A DNA stretch of 37,901 nucleotides from Candidatus Amesbacteria bacterium RIFOXYB1_FULL_44_23 (GCA_001773775.1 MEXR01000052.1:1-37901); one strand, 5' to 3'; shown: positions 1-9,831, counted from the stretch's first letter. A program made the numbers and translations. The notes: generated by a model from the sequence alone, not told the origin.

Positions 1-1
1 A

Positions 2-73
2 ACGGGGGCCGATTTGAAAGTTGTATTAAGAAGTGTTCGTGACTTGCTCAAACTATGGTACCGTTTGCTGTAG
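2..73 (+). CDS. C-terminal end of an upstream gene (partial)
   Basis: From base 2 one frame stays open to a TAG at 71-73 and ends in ...RDLLKLWYRLL, a basic, helical-looking tail. The other two plus-strand frames hit stops (TGA at 40-42 in frame 1 and another TGA early in frame 3). The next gene starts at 55, so this tail would overlap it by about 19 bases, the same kind of overlap seen between other genes here. Basic amphipathic tails like this are common at the end of DPM-like GT2 enzymes, but too little is visible to name a family. The true start lies before the window. Confidence 0.4.
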   Translation, partial: TGADLKVVLRSVRDLLKLWYRLL

Positions 74-1545
74 GCAGAAGAATCGAAATACTGGCGATTG
101 TGTTGGTTTTAATCCTGGCCGCTTTCTCGCGTCTGTACAGAATCGGGGACTATATGACATTTTTAGGTGACGAAGGTCGGGATGCCATTGTTGTTAGAGA
201 CATTGTGTTGGGTCGCCATTTTCCCTTAATAGGTCCGGGTACTTCCGTTGGCAGCATGTACCTGGGGCCTCTTTACTACTACCTGATTGCCCCGTCGCTA
301 TTTATATCTGACCTCTCACCTGTTGGCCCGTCAGTATTTGTAGCCATCCTGGGCATAGCTACCGTTGCCATGATTTTGTACATCTCCAAAGACTGGTTTG
401 GCTTTATTCCGGCTATAGCTATTTCCACCCTTTACGCAATTTCTCCGGTAGTAATCATCTACTCCCGTTCGTCATGGAATCCCAACGTCATGCCCTTTTT
501 TGCACTGTTAACCATGTTTTCCGTATACAAAATCTGGCAGTCCCAAAACTGGCGCTGGTTAATCGTCACCGCAGTATCACTTGCATTCGTTCTCAATTCC
601 CATTATCTGGGTTTGTTGTTACTTCCGCCCGTTTTCTTTTTTATTCTTATCTCCAAAAATCTCCTCCCGTCTAAACGACTGATTATTAAATCATTGGCGA
701 TTTTCTGCTTTCTGATGTCTCCACTGCTGTTTTTCGATATCCGTCATTCCTGGACCAACTTCACCGCCCTGAAAACATTTTTTACCAATCGCGAAACGAC
801 AGTCAATCTCAAAGCCTATAAGGCCATTCCCAATATTTGGCCGATTTGGCAGGATGTAAATACTTCTCTTCTTGCCGGAGGTCAAAAACAGTTAGGTCAG
901 ATTGTGTCCGTTGCCTTACTGTCATTTTCGCTGGTTTTATTAATTAAACAACTGGCAACCAAAACCATTGACCCAAAATTTGTTTTCATTCTGGTTTGGT
1001 TACTGTCCGGCCTGGTGGGACTCGGACTTTATAAACAACACATTTATGCACATTACTTCGGATTCATTTTTCCCGCCCCTTTCTTTTTACTGGGGTATTT
1101 CTTTTCCGCAGCCAGGAAAAGCAATTTTGTATTAAAGATTTTGTTGGCAGTCCTATTTTTGACTATCTTGGCAGCGATGATTCAAAGCCATCCCTTAAGA
1201 TCATCACCCAATCGCCAACTTTTTCTTACTCAAAGAGTCTCTCGCTATATAACCGAACAAAGCGGAGGTCAGCCGTTTAATTTGGCCCTGCTGGCCAAAA
1301 GTAACTACGACGCCGGATATCGCTACTTTTTCTATCTCGAAAACAGTCCCTACTTTACTATTCATCAAAAAATTACGGACCAGCTATTCGTAATTTGCGA
1401 ACTTGAATCAAGAGCAGCCTGTGAACCTATCAACAATCCGTTGTGGGAGATAGCCTCCTTTGGTTGGGCCAAAATTGACGTTGAATGGGAGCTTGCCGGT
1501 GGCGTACGCATTTTCCGCTTAGTTCATAACCCAACCGGATCATGA
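55..1545 (+). CDS. GT39-like (ArnT/PMT superfamily) membrane glycosyltransferase
   Basis: A 496-residue polytopic membrane protein. The N-terminus has one long hydrophobic helix (about 10-25), then an external loop with D39-E40-G-R-D, the position of the catalytic Asp/Glu of GT-C fold enzymes. It continues with a GPGTS...LGPLYYYLIAP segment that recurs in the paralogues downstream. About ten further hydrophobic segments follow. The last ~100 residues form a less hydrophobic tail with an YRYFFYLE motif also seen in the gene at 3025. By family, it should move a sugar from a polyprenyl-phosphate donor to a surface acceptor on the outer membrane face. Donor and acceptor cannot be read from sequence. 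Its ATG has no Shine-Dalgarno and probably overlaps the end of the preceding gene. The stop overlaps the next start as ATGA. Confidence 0.85.
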   Translation: MVPFAVGRRIEILAIVLVLILAAFSRLYRIGDYMTFLGDEGRDAIVVRDIVLGRHFPLIGPGTSVGSMYLGPLYYYLIAPSLFISDLSPVGPSVFVAILGIATVAMILYISKDWFGFIPAIAISTLYAISPVVIIYSRSSWNPNVMPFFALLTMFSVYKIWQSQNWRWLIVTAVSLAFVLNSHYLGLLLLPPVFFFILISKNLLPSKRLIIKSLAIFCFLMSPLLFFDIRHSWTNFTALKTFFTNRETTVNLKAYKAIPNIWPIWQDVNTSLLAGGQKQLGQIVSVALLSFSLVLLIKQLATKTIDPKFVFILVWLLSGLVGLGLYKQHIYAHYFGFIFPAPFFLLGYFFSAARKSNFVLKILLAVLFLTILAAMIQSHPLRSSPNRQLFLTQRVSRYITEQSGGQPFNLALLAKSNYDAGYRYFFYLENSPYFTIHQKITDQLFVICELESRAACEPINNPLWEIASFGWAKIDVEWELAGGVRIFRLVHNPTGS

Positions 1546-3020
1546 AGCTCATAAATCGGATCATTTCACATCGGTTTTTTGTTCCTGTATTGCTCCTGGC
1601 AGCTTTGTTTCTGCGCGTTTACCGATTAGGAGCCTTGACCGGTTTTTACTTTGATCAGGGTCGGGACGCCAAAATTATTTGGGATCTCTGGCACTCGGGT
1701 AAATTCTTTTTGATCGGACCGACTACCGGGATTGAGGGCATATTTTTGGGACCGTTCTATTATTATCTGATCGCCCCTTTCTATTTGATTGGAAACGGTA
1801 ATCCGGTAATAGTCTCAATTACTTTGGCGGTTATAAACGTTCTGGGCATTTACGTTATTTACAAAATAGGCAAAGAGTTTTTCAGCCAGTCAGCCGGTCT
1901 TTTGGCCTCAACATTCGTCGCGTTTTCACTTCCCCTGGTACAGGCTCATCGTTGGCTTTCAAATCCCACTCCACTGCCTCTATTCTCCGCCACCAGTGTC
2001 TGGATGCTTCTTAAAATTATCACCGGCTCAACAAGTCCCCTGGTTTGGTCGGTTTTAGGTCTGTGCCTGGGATTAGGTCTTCAGCTTGAAGCCGCCTCAG
2101 CCGTATTTTTCCTTCCGGCTACTTTATTAGTCTTTTTGATATTCCGAAAAAATATTAATTGGAGTCTTAACCTGCTGCATCTGATTTTCACTTTTTCACT
2201 GACTCTGATTCCCCAGCTGTGGTTCAATTTTCGCCACGACAACATTCTGTTTGCTGCCTTTGCCAGGTTTTTATTGGCCGAGAAAAGTTTTACCCCGGTT
2301 CTTAGTGACTTCTATCGTCAGCGTTTATTTTTTTACTTTGACACTTTTTCTCAGAAATTCTTTTTAGACCGCAATCTGGCCATTCCGTTTGGCGTCATTT
2401 TGTTAGTGGCCTTTTTGCTGACTTTCAGGAAATTTAAAAAAGTTTTTTGGGGCCTCACCATTATCTGGGTTACCCCGTTAGTCTTTTTGTTGTTTTATCA
2501 CGGCAACTACGGCTTTGTTTGGGATTATTACTTCACCGGAATCTATTCCATATTCGCTTTATTTGCCGCCGTAGTTTTGACTGCTGCCGCCGGGCAAAAT
2601 AAATTATTCAGAAATGTAGTCGGGGCAGTTGTGGTGGTATTTCTGGTCACCAATGTATTTCATTTGCGAAACTATCTGTCAGCCGGAACCGATGGGCCGA
2701 CTACTGTAGTGTTAGAACCGTCACTAGCAGCAGTCGATGCGGTTTACTCGGATGCCGGCGATAAACCTTTCAACGTTGACGTTTACGTCCCTCCGGTCAT
2801 ACCTCATGCCTATGACTACCTGTTTTTATGGCGTGGGCACACCAAATATCAAAAGCAACCCAATTCTGACCTGCAACCGCTGTTGTATTTAGTTTACGAG
2901 GTTGATCCACCACATCCGGAAAGACTTGAAGCCTGGCTCACCCGGCAAAACACTTACGCCAGGATGATCAGTCAATTCAGGTTTGGCGGTTTGACGGTGG
3001 AAAAACGCCTGCGTTTCTAA
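1542..3020 (+). CDS. GT39-like membrane glycosyltransferase (DQGRD variant)
   Basis: A 492-residue multi-pass membrane protein, paralogous to the gene before it. The first extracytoplasmic loop has D38-Q39-G-R-D instead of DEGRD, followed by IGPTTG...LGPFYYYLIAP. The Asp expected to be catalytic is kept but the neighbouring Glu is Gln. It then has about ten hydrophobic helices and a soluble C-terminal region of roughly 100 residues. It starts in an ATGA overlap with the previous stop, so translation is probably coupled. Likely role: polyprenyl-phosphate-sugar-dependent glycosyl transfer at the outer face of the membrane. The Glu-to-Gln change recurs in the genes at 24098 and 29303, so it looks like a subfamily trait rather than damage. 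Confidence 0.85.
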   Translation: MKLINRIISHRFFVPVLLLAALFLRVYRLGALTGFYFDQGRDAKIIWDLWHSGKFFLIGPTTGIEGIFLGPFYYYLIAPFYLIGNGNPVIVSITLAVINVLGIYVIYKIGKEFFSQSAGLLASTFVAFSLPLVQAHRWLSNPTPLPLFSATSVWMLLKIITGSTSPLVWSVLGLCLGLGLQLEAASAVFFLPATLLVFLIFRKNINWSLNLLHLIFTFSLTLIPQLWFNFRHDNILFAAFARFLLAEKSFTPVLSDFYRQRLFFYFDTFSQKFFLDRNLAIPFGVILLVAFLLTFRKFKKVFWGLTIIWVTPLVFLLFYHGNYGFVWDYYFTGIYSIFALFAAVVLTAAAGQNKLFRNVVGAVVVVFLVTNVFHLRNYLSAGTDGPTTVVLEPSLAAVDAVYSDAGDKPFNVDVYVPPVIPHAYDYLFLWRGHTKYQKQPNSDLQPLLYLVYEVDPPHPERLEAWLTRQNTYARMISQFRFGGLTVEKRLRF

Positions 3021-3024
3021 TTAC

Positions 3025-4494
3025 ATGTCCAAGTACTTTCCTCTTTTATTGGTCATCATTGCCTTTGGTCTGTTTTGCCGCGGATTTGCCTTCCAGTCCC
3101 GCTATATTTACGCCCACGACTCCGATTTGGCTTCCTGGATGGTTAAGGATATTTTGGTAGATCACCATCTCAGGCTGGTTGGCCAGGAAACCAGTTCTTC
3201 CGGAATATTTATCGGTCCGCTTTTTTATTATTCCCTGATTCCTTTTTACTTGATTTCCGGCATGGACCCCATCGGCTCGGTGGCTTATTCGTGGATTATC
3301 GGGCTATTTTCCGTAGCCAGCATTTATTACGTTTTTTCCCGGATTCATAATCCGAAAATAGGTCTGATAGCCGGCTTAATACACGCCGTATCATATGGCA
3401 TTTCCGTTAACGAGCGCGAGGTTGTGCCAACTACCCCGGTTATGTTGTGGACGGTCTGGTTCTACTACGCAGTGCACAGATTAATGGCGGGCGACAAGAA
3501 GTCTCTTTGGCTGTTGGCATTTCTTTTTGGTCTAGTCTGGCACCTTAATCTGGCCTTGGGTTTACTGGCAATAATTGTGGTTATCGGCTTACTTCTTAAA
3601 CGAAACCACTTTCACCCCCGGGATCTGCTTATGCCCCTTCTCATATTTGTAGTTATGTCGCTGCCGCTGATTATTTTTGAAGCCAGACATGATTATCAGC
3701 AGTCTCGGGCTCTGATGTCCACCTTAAGCTCAATCGGTTCGCCCAAACCCGGTTCACCCTCACTACTTACTAAATTTCAAAAAACCGCGTCATACGCCGG
3801 TAAAAATGTTCACGCCATCTACTGGCTCGACGGCAAGCTTTCACCATATTTTCCGCTGTTTCTCATGTTTGGTTTAATCTGGACCAAATTTAAAAAACCG
3901 CGGTTCGGCATACATCTGTGGATTTATGGCATTTGGCTGGCCGTTTATTGGATTTTCTTTTCGCTTCACCCCATCAACCTGTCTGAATACTACTTAAACG
4001 GCATCAATATTCTCTGGATCGCCATGGCGGCTCACTTTTTAGTTTTGCTCATGGACACCAACAATCTCGGCAAAGCGGCCGCCTTTGTACTCATAACCGG
4101 ATTTTTAGCCGTGAATTTAAACCTCCAGCTTACGGCCAATTATTCTAAAAATGGTTACATCCAAAAGAAAGCCATCATTCAGGCCATCAAAACTGACGTT
4201 TTAAAAAGGGGCATTCCCTGCATTTCGGTCTCTTATATCACCAACCCCGGCTACAATTTGGGCTACCGCTATTTTATTTACTTATCCGGACTCAAAACCC
4301 GCCCTGTTACTCAGAAAGTCCCTGTTTATTCGATTGTTTTTCCGCTTAGCTTAGTAGATCAGGTCGATCAGACCTTTGGTGACCTGGGTTTAATCTATCC
4401 CCAATACGAGCGTTACTCGCCCGAAACTGCTAAAATAGAATGCGTCGGGCAGGACTCAAACCTGTCAGACCCCATGTTCGGGTTTACTAAATAA
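3025..4494 (+). CDS. GT39-like membrane glycosyltransferase (HDSD variant)
   Basis: A 489-residue multi-pass membrane protein with the same plan as its two upstream neighbours. The short N-terminal helix is followed by a loop carrying H31-D32-S33-D34, then GQETSSSGIFIGPLFYYSLIP, aligned with the LGPLYYYLIAP segment of the first gene. The Asp pair D32/D34 replaces the DE pair. The C-terminal region contains YNLGYRYFIYLSG, resembling the YRYFFYLE tail of the first gene. The gene starts 4 bases after the preceding stop with no Shine-Dalgarno, so it is presumably translated by coupling. It is probably a lipid-phosphate-sugar-dependent glycosyltransferase of the same surface-glycan locus. Family confidence is good; substrate is unknown. 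Confidence 0.8.
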   Translation: MSKYFPLLLVIIAFGLFCRGFAFQSRYIYAHDSDLASWMVKDILVDHHLRLVGQETSSSGIFIGPLFYYSLIPFYLISGMDPIGSVAYSWIIGLFSVASIYYVFSRIHNPKIGLIAGLIHAVSYGISVNEREVVPTTPVMLWTVWFYYAVHRLMAGDKKSLWLLAFLFGLVWHLNLALGLLAIIVVIGLLLKRNHFHPRDLLMPLLIFVVMSLPLIIFEARHDYQQSRALMSTLSSIGSPKPGSPSLLTKFQKTASYAGKNVHAIYWLDGKLSPYFPLFLMFGLIWTKFKKPRFGIHLWIYGIWLAVYWIFFSLHPINLSEYYLNGINILWIAMAAHFLVLLMDTNNLGKAAAFVLITGFLAVNLNLQLTANYSKNGYIQKKAIIQAIKTDVLKRGIPCISVSYITNPGYNLGYRYFIYLSGLKTRPVTQKVPVYSIVFPLSLVDQVDQTFGDLGLIYPQYERYSPETAKIECVGQDSNLSDPMFGFTK

Positions 4495-4498
4495 TCAT

Positions 4499-5266
4499 AT
4501 GCCAAAAAGTCCCTATCTTTCAGTTGTAATTCCGGTCTATAACGAGGCCGATAATCTCAAGACCCAAAAACTGCCTCAGATATATAAATATCTCTCCGCC
4601 ATGGATTTTTCCTGGGAGATGATTTTGGTCAACGACGGTTCATCTGATGACTCATTGGCCTTATTGAATGAATTTATCAAAGACCATCCGGCAGTCAAAT
4701 TAATAGACAATCCGCATCAGGGAAAGGCCGCCACCGTGGCCACGGGAGTATTTGCCAGTCAGGGAGAGTACATACTGTTTAGCGACACCGACCAGGCCAC
4801 TCCGATCGAAGAATTAAACAAATTTATCCCCTTTATGCATCAGGGTTATGAAATTATTATCGGTTCCCGAACAGGCAGAAAAGGCGCCCCCCTATTTCGC
4901 CAGATTTTGGCCAGGGGAATGGTCATCTTTCGCACCCTGCTTTTGAATCTGCCGATAACCGATAGTCAGTGCGGATTTAAAGCCTTCAAAAAAGAAGCTG
5001 CCACGAAAATATTTACTATTATGAGTCGGGTTCATCCTCCTCAAGTCATTTCCGGTCCGGCCGTAAATCCCGGCTTTGACGTGGAACTGCTGTATCTTGG
5101 CCGTAAATTGGGATTCAAAATAAAGGAAATCCCGGTGGTCTGGAATTATTACACCAGCAAACGGGTGTCTTTCTTCAAAGATGCCGTCAATGGGGTTAAG
5201 GAACTGTTTTTGGTCCGCTACCGTTCCTTAACCAATGCATATATACTTGATGCTGATGGGAAATAA
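4499..5266 (+). CDS. GT2 polyprenyl-phosphate glycosyltransferase (ALG5/DPM1-like)
   Basis: A 255-residue GT-A fold enzyme without obvious membrane helices. Recognisable in order: VVIPVYNEADNL near residue 10 (nucleotide-sugar binding), VNDGSSDDS near 46, a GKAATVATG segment, FSDTDQATP (metal-binding DxD region) near 96, GSRTGRKGAP near 122, and TDSQCGFKAF. This motif set and its spacing match dolichyl-phosphate beta-glucosyltransferase (ALG5) and DPM synthase relatives, which charge polyprenyl phosphate with a sugar from UDP- or GDP-sugar on the cytoplasmic face. It lies among GT39-like enzymes that would use such donors, which supports the role. It starts 4 bases after the previous gene. 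Its 3' end overlaps the start region of the next gene. Confidence 0.85.
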   Translation: MPKSPYLSVVIPVYNEADNLKTQKLPQIYKYLSAMDFSWEMILVNDGSSDDSLALLNEFIKDHPAVKLIDNPHQGKAATVATGVFASQGEYILFSDTDQATPIEELNKFIPFMHQGYEIIIGSRTGRKGAPLFRQILARGMVIFRTLLLNLPITDSQCGFKAFKKEAATKIFTIMSRVHPPQVISGPAVNPGFDVELLYLGRKLGFKIKEIPVVWNYYTSKRVSFFKDAVNGVKELFLVRYRSLTNAYILDADGK

Positions 5267-6746
5267 GAAGCGTTTGTGGCTGATACTGGCCGGGGTATTT
5301 TTTCTGGCCGCCGTTTTGAGATTTACTCATTTAAATTCACTACCGGTATTCGTTGACGAATCCATTTATATCCGCTGGTCCCAGGTTATGCGGGCCGAGC
5401 AGACACTTCGTTTTCTGCCTCTATCAGATGGCAAGCAGCCTCTTTTTATGTGGGCCACCATGCCGGCTCTCAAGCTAATTTCAGATCCTCTGGTAGCCGG
5501 AAGAGCTGTCTCGGCGGCAGCCGGATTGTTCACGACACTTGGCATCGGACTGGCAGGCTTTTTTCTCTTTGGCCGTCTTCGGGAGGCTATTACCGCTGCC
5601 GGTATCTGGGCCGTTTTGCCCTACGCCGTATTCTTTGACCGTCTGGCTTTGGCAGACAGCTTGCTAGCCATGTTTATTGTTTGGGGATTTGCCTTAGGGC
5701 TATTTGCTTTTAAGCACCTGCGTTGGGATTTTTCCATGTTATCCGGGTTTGCCTTAGGTTTTGCCTGGCTGACTAAGTCCCCGGCCATGTTTGCCTTGGC
5801 CATGACTCCGCTTTTGTGGGTCTTATTTTCACCCAAAAATAACCGCCGGCAAATTTTACAGGGCATCGGCCTGATTCTTACCATCTGGGGCATCGCCTTT
5901 GCCATGTACAACATTCTCAGATTAGGGCCGGAATTTCACATGATCGGCATCAGAAATAAAGATTATATTTATCCGATTTCAGAAGTTCTTCGTCATCCAA
6001 TCGATCCGTTGATACCCCACCTCAAAGATTCACTGGACTTCCTGCTGTACTTATTTACTCCGGTTGGGCTGTTTTTTGCCCTGTTGGGACTTCTGGAAAA
6101 CGGCATTAAGCACACCCGCCAAAGGCTGGCCCTTATTTTGTGGGTGATTATTCCGATATTCGCTCAATCTTTCATCTCCAAGACTTTCACCGCCAGATAT
6201 TTGTTGTACACCATTCCTTACTTAGTTCTCCTGGCCGCCCATGGCATCTGGCATTTTGGGGACCGGACCAAAAAACACATTCTCAGCTTTTTGGGTCTGT
6301 GTTTATTTATATTAGTTAGCCTGATTTTTGATTTTATGTTAATTACTTCACCTCAATCAGTACCGTTGCCCAGAATTGAAAGATCCGGATATCTGGAAGA
6401 ATGGACAGCCGGCTTCGGCATTAAAGAGGTTTCCGCATATTTAAAAAATGCTCCTGGACCAGTTTTAGTGGGATCGGAAGGATTTTTCGGCACTCCGTTC
6501 TCAGCTTTGCAGATGTACTTAAATAATCAAAGAAACATTCGGGTTGTGGGCCTGAGCTCCGAGATTACTGAGGTCGATCCGAAATTAATATCGGCTCAAA
6601 AGGACAATCAGGTGTTTTTGGTCGTAAATTCCACCCGCCTGCGTGTTCCCATGGAGAACCTCAATCTGGAACTGATTGCTCAATACCCCAAAGCTTTCAG
6701 GCCGGACGGAAGCAGGGAATGGTTACTTTTTTTCAAACTTAAATGA
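5256..6746 (+). CDS. GT39 family membrane glycosyltransferase
   Basis: A multi-pass GT39 protein, about 496 residues from the start chosen here. In-frame ATGs lie at 5235, 5250 and 5256. The last gives MGNKKRLW just before the first hydrophobic helix and an 11-base overlap with the previous gene, so it is preferred, but 5235 cannot be excluded. The first loop carries V-D34-E35-S, the canonical DE catalytic pair. DGKQPLFMW follows at the place of the K-PPL segment in ArnT-like enzymes, then GRAVSAAAG (the RxxS region). This is the most canonical ArnT/PMT_2-type enzyme in this operon. It probably adds a sugar from a polyprenyl-phosphate donor to a surface glycan or protein. Its stop overlaps the next start as ATGA. 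Confidence 0.87.
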   Translation: MGNKKRLWLILAGVFFLAAVLRFTHLNSLPVFVDESIYIRWSQVMRAEQTLRFLPLSDGKQPLFMWATMPALKLISDPLVAGRAVSAAAGLFTTLGIGLAGFFLFGRLREAITAAGIWAVLPYAVFFDRLALADSLLAMFIVWGFALGLFAFKHLRWDFSMLSGFALGFAWLTKSPAMFALAMTPLLWVLFSPKNNRRQILQGIGLILTIWGIAFAMYNILRLGPEFHMIGIRNKDYIYPISEVLRHPIDPLIPHLKDSLDFLLYLFTPVGLFFALLGLLENGIKHTRQRLALILWVIIPIFAQSFISKTFTARYLLYTIPYLVLLAAHGIWHFGDRTKKHILSFLGLCLFILVSLIFDFMLITSPQSVPLPRIERSGYLEEWTAGFGIKEVSAYLKNAPGPVLVGSEGFFGTPFSALQMYLNNQRNIRVVGLSSEITEVDPKLISAQKDNQVFLVVNSTRLRVPMENLNLELIAQYPKAFRPDGSREWLLFFKLK

Positions 6747-8401
6747 AAAAAACTCTTCTGGTAGTCTTGCTTCTCACCTTGCCGGCTTTTGCCTGGCTTA
6801 TCCAGCCGGGCTATTTCCCCATGCACGACGATCTGCAGACCACCCGTCTTATGGAGATGGAAAAGTGCTTCCGCGATGGCCAGATCCCTTGTCGTTGGGT
6901 TTTGGATCTGGGTTATGGTTTCGGTTACCCGCTTTTTAATTTTTATCCCCCCCTGCCGTACCTGGTCGGACTTCCGTTTAGATTCATGGGGTTGGCTTAC
7001 ATCGACGCCATCAAGATTGTGGGGATTTTAGGTTTTGTATTGTGTGCCCTGAACATGTATTTATTGGGTAGGCAACTCTGGGGAAAAAAGGGCGGAATAA
7101 TATCCTCGCTTGTGTATACCTACGCCCCGTATCATTCGGTTGACTTGTATGTTCGGGGAGCCATGAACGAATTTTGGGCTATGGCTTTTTTCCCGGCCAT
7201 TTTTTATTCTTCGTATCGCCTGATAAAAACCCAGTCGTTCAGATATGTATTGCTTTTGGCCTTATCAATTTCCGGTCTGATGCTTTCTCACAACCTGATG
7301 TTGTTAATATTTGCTCCAGTTGCGGTAGTCTGGGGCTTATTTTGGCTTTTTAAGTTTAAAAAACTATCAGCGATCATCCCTCTGGCAATTTCCGTGTTTT
7401 GGGGATTTGGCCTATCGGCGTTTTTCACCTTACCGGTGCTGTTCGAGCAAAAGTTTGCCCACGTTGAAACTTTGACCATCGGCTATTTCAATTTTCTGGC
7501 TCACTTTCTTGATTTAAGACAAATTCTATTTCGCATCAATTGGGGCTACGGTGAATCAATTTTAGGATCAGGTGATACCATGAGCTTTGCCCTGGGCTAT
7601 TTACAGTGGATCATCCCGGGTTTGGTTTTATTATCTTTATTATTTTCCAAAAAACTTCGCGAGCATAAACTGCTGATTTTCACACTGATTATTTTTACCC
7701 TGGGAGCTTTATTTTTCTCGCACTCCAAATCCACTCCTTTTTGGCTAAAATTCAAACCCCTGCAGTTTCTCCAGTTCCCCTGGCGTTTACTAACTGTGGC
7801 CGTATTCTCGGCCTCGCTTGTCTCCGGGGCCATCGGTAAAACCCACACGCTTAAATGGTTGTCGGGACTTTTTGTTTTAATCCTTTTATTAAACGCCAAC
7901 TATTTCCGGCCGCGGACCTGGTATGTCACAATGACCGATCAGGAAAAATTCTCCGGCAAGTCCTGGGTCTGGCAAATAACCGGAAGTATTTTTGATTATT
8001 TGCCCATCTGGGCTCCCATGCCGCCCGCCGACCCGGCCGGTGGTGATCTGGGAATTACTTCCGGTCTGGGTGAGTATCAGACCCTGAATAAAAAAACCAA
8101 TTATCAAAGCTATCGCTTAAATATCGTCTCCGACGAGGCGATTGCCGAAATCCAGACCTTTTATTTTCCCGGTTGGCGCGTCTGGTTAGACGGCCGGGAA
8201 GTATCAGTTGACCCCACTCGGGATCCGCTGTTAGGCCGGATGCAGGTTGACGTTTCCGCCGGGTCTCATTTGCTGGAGGCCCGCTTTACCGATACTCCCG
8301 TCCGCATTCTGGGCAATGTGCTTTCAGCGGTTAGCTGGCTGACAATTATTTTATTTGCTATTCCAATCCCATGGACCCGGAAGAAATTATCAGTGACGTA
8401 G
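6743..8401 (+). CDS. PTPS-related/YfhO-like polytopic membrane protein
   Basis: A 552-residue membrane protein with an N-terminal signal-anchor-like helix, then a loop with M-H-D-D-L-Q-T-T-R, a RDGQIPCRW segment and GYPLFNFYPPLPY. This pattern fits the membrane family described as 6-pyruvoyl-tetrahydropterin synthase-related, a GT-C-like relative of YfhO rather than a pterin enzyme. About ten helices follow. The last ~100 residues contain FYFPGWRVWLDG...SAGSHLLEARF, a beta-rich module also present at the end of the YfhO protein at 25561, and then a final helix. The name is a historical family label; function is unproven. A role in surface polymer glycosylation is inferred from context. ATGA overlap upstream, 31-base overlap downstream. 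Confidence 0.75.
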   Translation: MKKTLLVVLLLTLPAFAWLIQPGYFPMHDDLQTTRLMEMEKCFRDGQIPCRWVLDLGYGFGYPLFNFYPPLPYLVGLPFRFMGLAYIDAIKIVGILGFVLCALNMYLLGRQLWGKKGGIISSLVYTYAPYHSVDLYVRGAMNEFWAMAFFPAIFYSSYRLIKTQSFRYVLLLALSISGLMLSHNLMLLIFAPVAVVWGLFWLFKFKKLSAIIPLAISVFWGFGLSAFFTLPVLFEQKFAHVETLTIGYFNFLAHFLDLRQILFRINWGYGESILGSGDTMSFALGYLQWIIPGLVLLSLLFSKKLREHKLLIFTLIIFTLGALFFSHSKSTPFWLKFKPLQFLQFPWRLLTVAVFSASLVSGAIGKTHTLKWLSGLFVLILLLNANYFRPRTWYVTMTDQEKFSGKSWVWQITGSIFDYLPIWAPMPPADPAGGDLGITSGLGEYQTLNKKTNYQSYRLNIVSDEAIAEIQTFYFPGWRVWLDGREVSVDPTRDPLLGRMQVDVSAGSHLLEARFTDTPVRILGNVLSAVSWLTIILFAIPIPWTRKKLSVT

Positions 8402-9831
8402 ATTTAAACACCGTTAAATCCAGAGCGGTTAAAGGCATGGCCACTTTGACCGGTGGGGGAGTGATTTTGACTTTTATTTCCGGAATCGGCGTTCTGCTTC
8501 TGACCACCTTTTTAGGTCCCAAAGAGTTTGGTCTGTACGGGCTGGTAGGAAGTATCATCGTCATTTTGGGATACTTCTCAGATATTGGCTTGGCGGCCTC
8601 CCTAATTCAGAAAAAAGATCAGATCACCACTTCCGATTTGAGAACTACTTTTACTATTCAGCAAAGTTTAGTCGCGTTATTGGTAATTGCTGCTTTTATC
8701 ATGTCCCCGGTCATTAAAAGTTTTTATGCTTTGGCAAATCCCGAGTATTGGCTTTTGATTGCCCTGCTGGTCAGTTTCTTTCTTTCGTCGTTAAAATCAA
8801 TTCCTTCTGTTCTTTTGGAGCGAACATTGCGGTTTGATTTGATCATGACTATTCGCATCGTCGAGTCGTTAGTTTTTAACGTTGTTGCCGTGACCCTGGC
8901 CATTTCCGGATTCGGAGTTTCCTCATACATTCCTGCAGTTTTACTCCAAAGTCTGGTTGGTTTATTTTTGATTTATATTTTAAAGCCCTGGCCGGTCGGT
9001 TTGGCTTTTTCCAAGGCCAGCTTAAGAAAACTCCTCAGATTTGGCGTCCCGTATCAAATAAATTCTCTTTTGGCTGTAGCCAAGGATCAGTTTGTAAATT
9101 TATTTTTATGGAAGCTGATCGGCGCCCAAGGTATGGGTTTGGTTAACTGGGGTTTTTATTACAGCCAGTTGCCCCAGAGATTGATTATGGATAACGTAAC
9201 CAAAGTCGCCTTTCCCGCGCTATCCCGTCTTCAGGACCATCCGGGGGAATTTCGCTCATCGGTCGAGAAAATGATGCAGTTTATTTGTTTGTTAATTTTC
9301 CCGGCTTTGGTCGGTATTGCTCTTTCCTGGTCGCATCTGGCCTTTTTGGTTCCCAAATGGTTCAAGTGGCAGGACGCCTTAACTCCTTTGTATTTGTACT
9401 GTTTTTCGGCTCTTATGTCCTGTCTGTCCACTCCTCTAACTAATACTCTTTACGCTTTGGGTAAAGCCAGAATTGTGACCGGACTTATGTTTATGTGGTT
9501 GATTCTCGAATGGTTATTAAAACCCACTTTGGCTACCCAGCTTGGCTTCATGGGAGTAGCTATCGCATCCGCAATTATTTCATTTTCTTCATTGGTGCCG
9601 TTTTTCATTGCCAAAAAAATTATTGGCTTTAGCATTGTTAAAAGTCTGAAGGTGCCGGTAATTTCCACTTTCTTTATGGTGCTGGTAGGCATTCTGGTTC
9701 ATCGTTTCGGTTTGATAGTTACCGTTATTGCCGCTTCATTTATTTACATTCTGGCCGTCGTTCTTTTGGGTGGGCGAAAACTTTTAGACGAAGCCAAACC
9801 ACTGTATGTCCATTTTCGAAAAAAAATCTAA
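8371..9831 (+). CDS. MOP-superfamily polysaccharide/lipid-linked oligosaccharide flippase (Wzx-like)
   Basis: A 486-residue protein with about 12-14 hydrophobic helices. After a short cytoplasmic N-terminus it has GGGVILTFISGIGVLLLT and FLGPKEFGLYGLVGSIIVI. This G(P)xxFGLYGL signature near residues 45-60 is typical of polysaccharide biosynthesis/export proteins of the MOP (MATE-like) superfamily, which flip undecaprenyl-linked sugar units outward. LRFGVPYQINSLL near the middle marks the second half. It is the only flippase in the window, placed inside the glycosyltransferase operon where one would be needed to export cytoplasmically built lipid-linked glycans. Start and end overlap the neighbouring genes by 31 and 26 bases, suggesting coupled translation. 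Confidence 0.88.
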   Translation: MDPEEIISDVDLNTVKSRAVKGMATLTGGGVILTFISGIGVLLLTTFLGPKEFGLYGLVGSIIVILGYFSDIGLAASLIQKKDQITTSDLRTTFTIQQSLVALLVIAAFIMSPVIKSFYALANPEYWLLIALLVSFFLSSLKSIPSVLLERTLRFDLIMTIRIVESLVFNVVAVTLAISGFGVSSYIPAVLLQSLVGLFLIYILKPWPVGLAFSKASLRKLLRFGVPYQINSLLAVAKDQFVNLFLWKLIGAQGMGLVNWGFYYSQLPQRLIMDNVTKVAFPALSRLQDHPGEFRSSVEKMMQFICLLIFPALVGIALSWSHLAFLVPKWFKWQDALTPLYLYCFSALMSCLSTPLTNTLYALGKARIVTGLMFMWLILEWLLKPTLATQLGFMGVAIASAIISFSSLVPFFIAKKIIGFSIVKSLKVPVISTFFMVLVGILVHRFGLIVTVIAASFIYILAVVLLGGRKLLDEAKPLYVHFRKKI